Part shown: piece after piece, positions 62,020 through 64,000 of the stretch
How positions within the stretch are numbered: position 1 is the stretch's first letter
Layout: every line of letters begins with the position of its first letter
Assembly: GCF_015291645.1 (NCBI RefSeq)
Contig: NZ_CP030055.1
Coordinates: 3,100,001 to 3,164,000 of the forward strand
Length of the DNA stretch: 64,000 bases
Origin: Bradyrhizobium sp. CCBAU 53340
GTDB lineage: Bacteria; Pseudomonadota; Alphaproteobacteria; Rhizobiales; Xanthobacteraceae
Direction of reading: 5' to 3'
Notes under the pieces: generated by a model
Databases searched by the model: none
Told to the model about the DNA's origin: nothing
Seen by the model: the letters and a program-made list of their open reading frames with translations, nothing else
Translations under genes and position numbers: made by a program

Positions 62020-63265
62020 TCACTTTCTGGCCGCCTGCTTGCGCCGCTTGATGCGCTTGATCTGTGCGTCCTGCTTAGCCTCGTCGTCGTGATGGAGATA
62101 GTGCGCCATCGCTTGGTCGATGACCATTGCCCCTTCTTCATCAGCTGCGCTTCTGTGAGGCCGGACGTGCTCGCCTCGGTGGTCCCGCCATGCCGGCCAA
62201 ACGACGTGAAGGTCAGCTCAGGACGCAAATCCGCGGCCAGAATGATCTTCTTCGAAATGCGCTCGACTTGAGTCAGCATCTCGCCCTTGCCGCTCCAGGG
62301 CAGACTGCTTCCATCTCGCCGGAGCATCAGGCCGCCGGTCGGCCGCAATGCTTTCATGGCGTCGAGCTCGGCCATCAGCAGGGGATAGAGCGGCTTACCC
62401 TTCTATCGAAGAGCGGCTCCCACGATCCCGTGCTCGTCTTGTAGTTGATGACATAGACATGGTTCGGGCGGCTTTCCCGGCCGGTAGTGCTCCGCCATAA
62501 ACGGATGAAGATATGGGCCTTGCGCTGCAGCCATTCCCAACCGATTAGGACACCGGTTGCCAATGACGGATAGCCCAGCTCGATCGCTTTCGCACGGAAT
62601 GCCGCCAGCTCGTCAAAATTGGCATGCGGCGTTTCGCGCGAGGTCGATTGCAGGCCCATCTTCTCAAATGGGTTCTTCGGTGGAAACAGGTGAGGGTGCG
62701 CCCGTGAGATCGTGTTCCATGCGCCGCGAGCGGTCTTCATCGCGTGGTTCACGGTCGTGCGGCGTTCGACCTTCTCGCCGTCGACATCCTTGTAGAGCAG
62801 TTTCTCGAACAGATCGTCCGCAAACGCCGTATCGATGCTCGAAACGCGCAGCGTGCCAAGGCGCCTTCCGTCCTTCAACAAGTATTCGCAGATCATCTTG
62901 ATGCCGGTCTCATGCACGCGACATTGACCGGGGCTCAAAGGCTGCAAACGCTTTGCCGTCTTCTGTTTCCACGTTCGACGATACTCGTGAAACATCCAAT
63001 CCAGCGTTCCGATCACCACCCCAATGCCCACGGGATTCGCGTCATCGCCACCTGTCAGCCAGCTGTCGAACGCAGGCAGCAAGATCTTCTCGGCGCGCTG
63101 CACCGCCAGCTCGTAATCGGCGCCGAGCGGTTCGTTCTTGATTGGACAACCTTTTTTACGTGCCCACGTTGGCACGTCGAAAAAATACGCAAAGCTCCCT
63201 TTCTGAAGGCGTTTGCGCCTTGTGTAGCGAGGCAGCGGCAGCGCCGAACGTCCCACCCTCATCAC
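62020..63265 (-). pseudogene. tyrosine integrase, inactivated by frameshifts
   Basis: Frame one (63265 down to about 62390) gives the N-terminal and core-binding parts (GSFAYFFDVPTWARKKGCP, RRTTVNHAMKTARGAWNTI, LATGVLIGWEWLQRK). A second frame from about 62395 supplies LTFTSFGRHGGTTEA, the HxxR-type box, and a third supplies AMAHYLHHDDEAKQDAQ with the probable nucleophile tyrosine. At least two frameshifts separate the parts, so no active recombinase can be made. It points at tRNA-Gly, 74 bases away, and is coupled to a small upstream frame. Confidence 0.82.
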
Positions 63266-63447
63266 AGCAAACTCCTAGACACCTCCGGATCGTCCTTAGG
63301 ATCTATTGGAATCGATCTCTCTTCCCGTATCAACACAGAAATGCGTCCGTCAGGCCAAATCTCGACACGCGCGACTTTGCCTCCACTGTCGAGAACACCT
63401 CTAACAGCGCGCTTAATGTCTGCTTCAGTAAATCGGACTCTCGACAT
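63262..63447 (-). CDS. small protein encoded ahead of the integrase
   Basis: 61 residues beginning MSRVRFTEADIKRAVRG and containing VARVEIWPDGRISVLI. Its stop overlaps the integrase start (ATGA), which signals a two-gene operon. A small basic partner in this place is often an excisionase or recombination directionality factor, though I see no helix-turn-helix that proves it. An ATG at 63495 would add 16 residues. Confidence 0.65.
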   Translation of the reverse strand: MSRVRFTEADIKRAVRGVLDSGGKVARVEIWPDGRISVLIREERSIPIDPKDDPEVSRSLL

Positions 63448-63495
63448 CCAAGCCGGTGGGTACGGAAGCGAAGGCGCAGTTGGTAGTTCATTCAA

Positions 63496-64000
63496 TCATG
63501 ACCCGCAGTGATCGCTCCACTGAAGGTAGAGGAAGCTTGGCGCATGTTGAGGCACCTGAACGGCTCTAGATTCGAAATAAGGAAGAGCAATCACAGGAGA
63601 GGTTAACGATCATATTTCGTTGAGATCGTTGAAGCGGTGAAGTGAAGTTGGACCCAGTCGCTGCCGTACGGCTCAAGCTGGCTTAAACTTCCCCATGATG
63701 GATTGGAACGAGAGCTAAAGTTTTTCAGTAGGTTAGCAGGTGGCGTGTGCGCGACGTGTGCACCGGGAGATCAAGAAAAATCCACGATGGCCAACGTGAG
63801 CAGCCTTGTCGCGCATGTGCAGAACCCTGAATTCCGAGGACGGGGCGGCGAGTGCTTACGTGCGGTCTCAGCACGGAATGATAGAAATCATGGGTTTGCG
63901 TCCCACTCCCCGCTCCCTCGGCCATTTCCACAATTTTGTACGCCAAATTGCGATCTCGTCAGTGCAAGGAATTGGTGTCTTCGCCATTGAGTTGCGTCAC
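63496..64000. other. island sequence without a supported gene
   Basis: 505 bases to the window edge. Short open frames lack ribosome sites and motifs. Around 63838-63920 there is a weakly tRNA-like stretch (CGGGG pairing with CCCCG, and a T-arm-like ATGGG-TTTGCGT-CCCAC), too degenerate to call. Confidence 0.4.

Noticed and set aside
63838..63920. Possible tRNA or tmRNA-like structure
   Set aside because: Only 5 of 7 acceptor pairs and 4 of 5 T-stem pairs form, the T-loop is not canonical and no anticodon arm is found.
1..64000. CRISPR arrays, rRNA genes, replication origins, toxin-antitoxin or phage-defence modules
   Set aside because: No regularly spaced repeats, rRNA genes, replication-initiator genes or defence-gene motifs were seen; the 16S-like 17 bases at 61709 are a Shine-Dalgarno complement, not an rRNA fragment.

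Overview
The window looks like a piece of a Bradyrhizobium-type chromosome (Nitrobacteraceae, Alphaproteobacteria). The pointers are a CYP199A-type P450 with its own ferredoxin, several ABC solute-binding proteins without permeases, high GC in most coding regions, and a minus-strand 14-codon gene at 61.7 kb with a 17-nt Shine-Dalgarno, a gene type I recall being reported from Bradyrhizobiaceae. The species cannot be fixed from the sequence alone.

Layout. Roughly 1-52.18 kb is an accessory region. It ends at a tyrosine recombinase (50.4-51.8 kb) and a 5'-truncated tRNA-Tyr (52.1 kb). A 3' piece of tRNA-Gln (44.86 kb), two 38-bp direct repeats resembling a tRNA 3' end (26.8 and 35.5 kb), a diverged 63-bp repeat pair (17.8 and 26.3 kb) and an IS21 scrap (49.7-50.4 kb) suggest it was built by several insertions. 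From 52.35 to 61.87 kb the genes look like ordinary chromosomal ones: LLM flavin oxidoreductase, quinone reductase, UvrD-type helicase, TMEM175-like protein, YciI protein, solute-binding protein, hybrid histidine kinase and the 14-aa gene. An intact tRNA-Gly(TCC) at 61.87 kb is followed by a decayed integrase, which marks a second island running off the right end.

Accessory cargo is almost entirely catabolic and fits a plant-associated life. (a) 3.7-7.1 kb: MarR regulator, CYP199A P450, ferredoxin and a solute-binding protein, predicted to act on para-substituted benzoates. (b) 8.1-17.7 kb: an fde-like flavonoid-degradation cluster (NodD-like LysR, alpha/beta hydrolase, VOC dioxygenase, Rieske protein, FAD monooxygenase, MFS, cupin, FAH hydrolase, epimerase) plus a SphA/MetA-like outer-membrane protein. 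Nod-box-like sites lie in front of both transcription units. (c) 18.9-26.0 kb: SDR, amidase, peptide-type binding protein, DSD1-like PLP enzyme and SMP-30 lactonase, with a divergent GntR regulator and palindromic operators. (d) 27.0-35.3 kb: a self-contained nucleoside cassette between the 38-bp repeats, with an NMT1-type ABC importer, amidohydrolase/deaminase, nucleoside phosphorylase, MtnA-like isomerase, class II aldolase and MocR regulator. (e) 35.9-44.7 kb: LysR, PrpF/GalD-like isomerase and DctA, then SnoaL, two SDRs, MFS, ABM monooxygenase and a Crp-type regulator. (f) 45.1-49.1 kb: GntR, crotonase, class III CoA-transferase and binding protein.

The most notable items are cassette (d), which reads as a complete route from a 5'-modified adenosine to DHAP plus an aldehyde; the shared nod-box-like control of cluster (b); and the very small gene at 61.7 kb.
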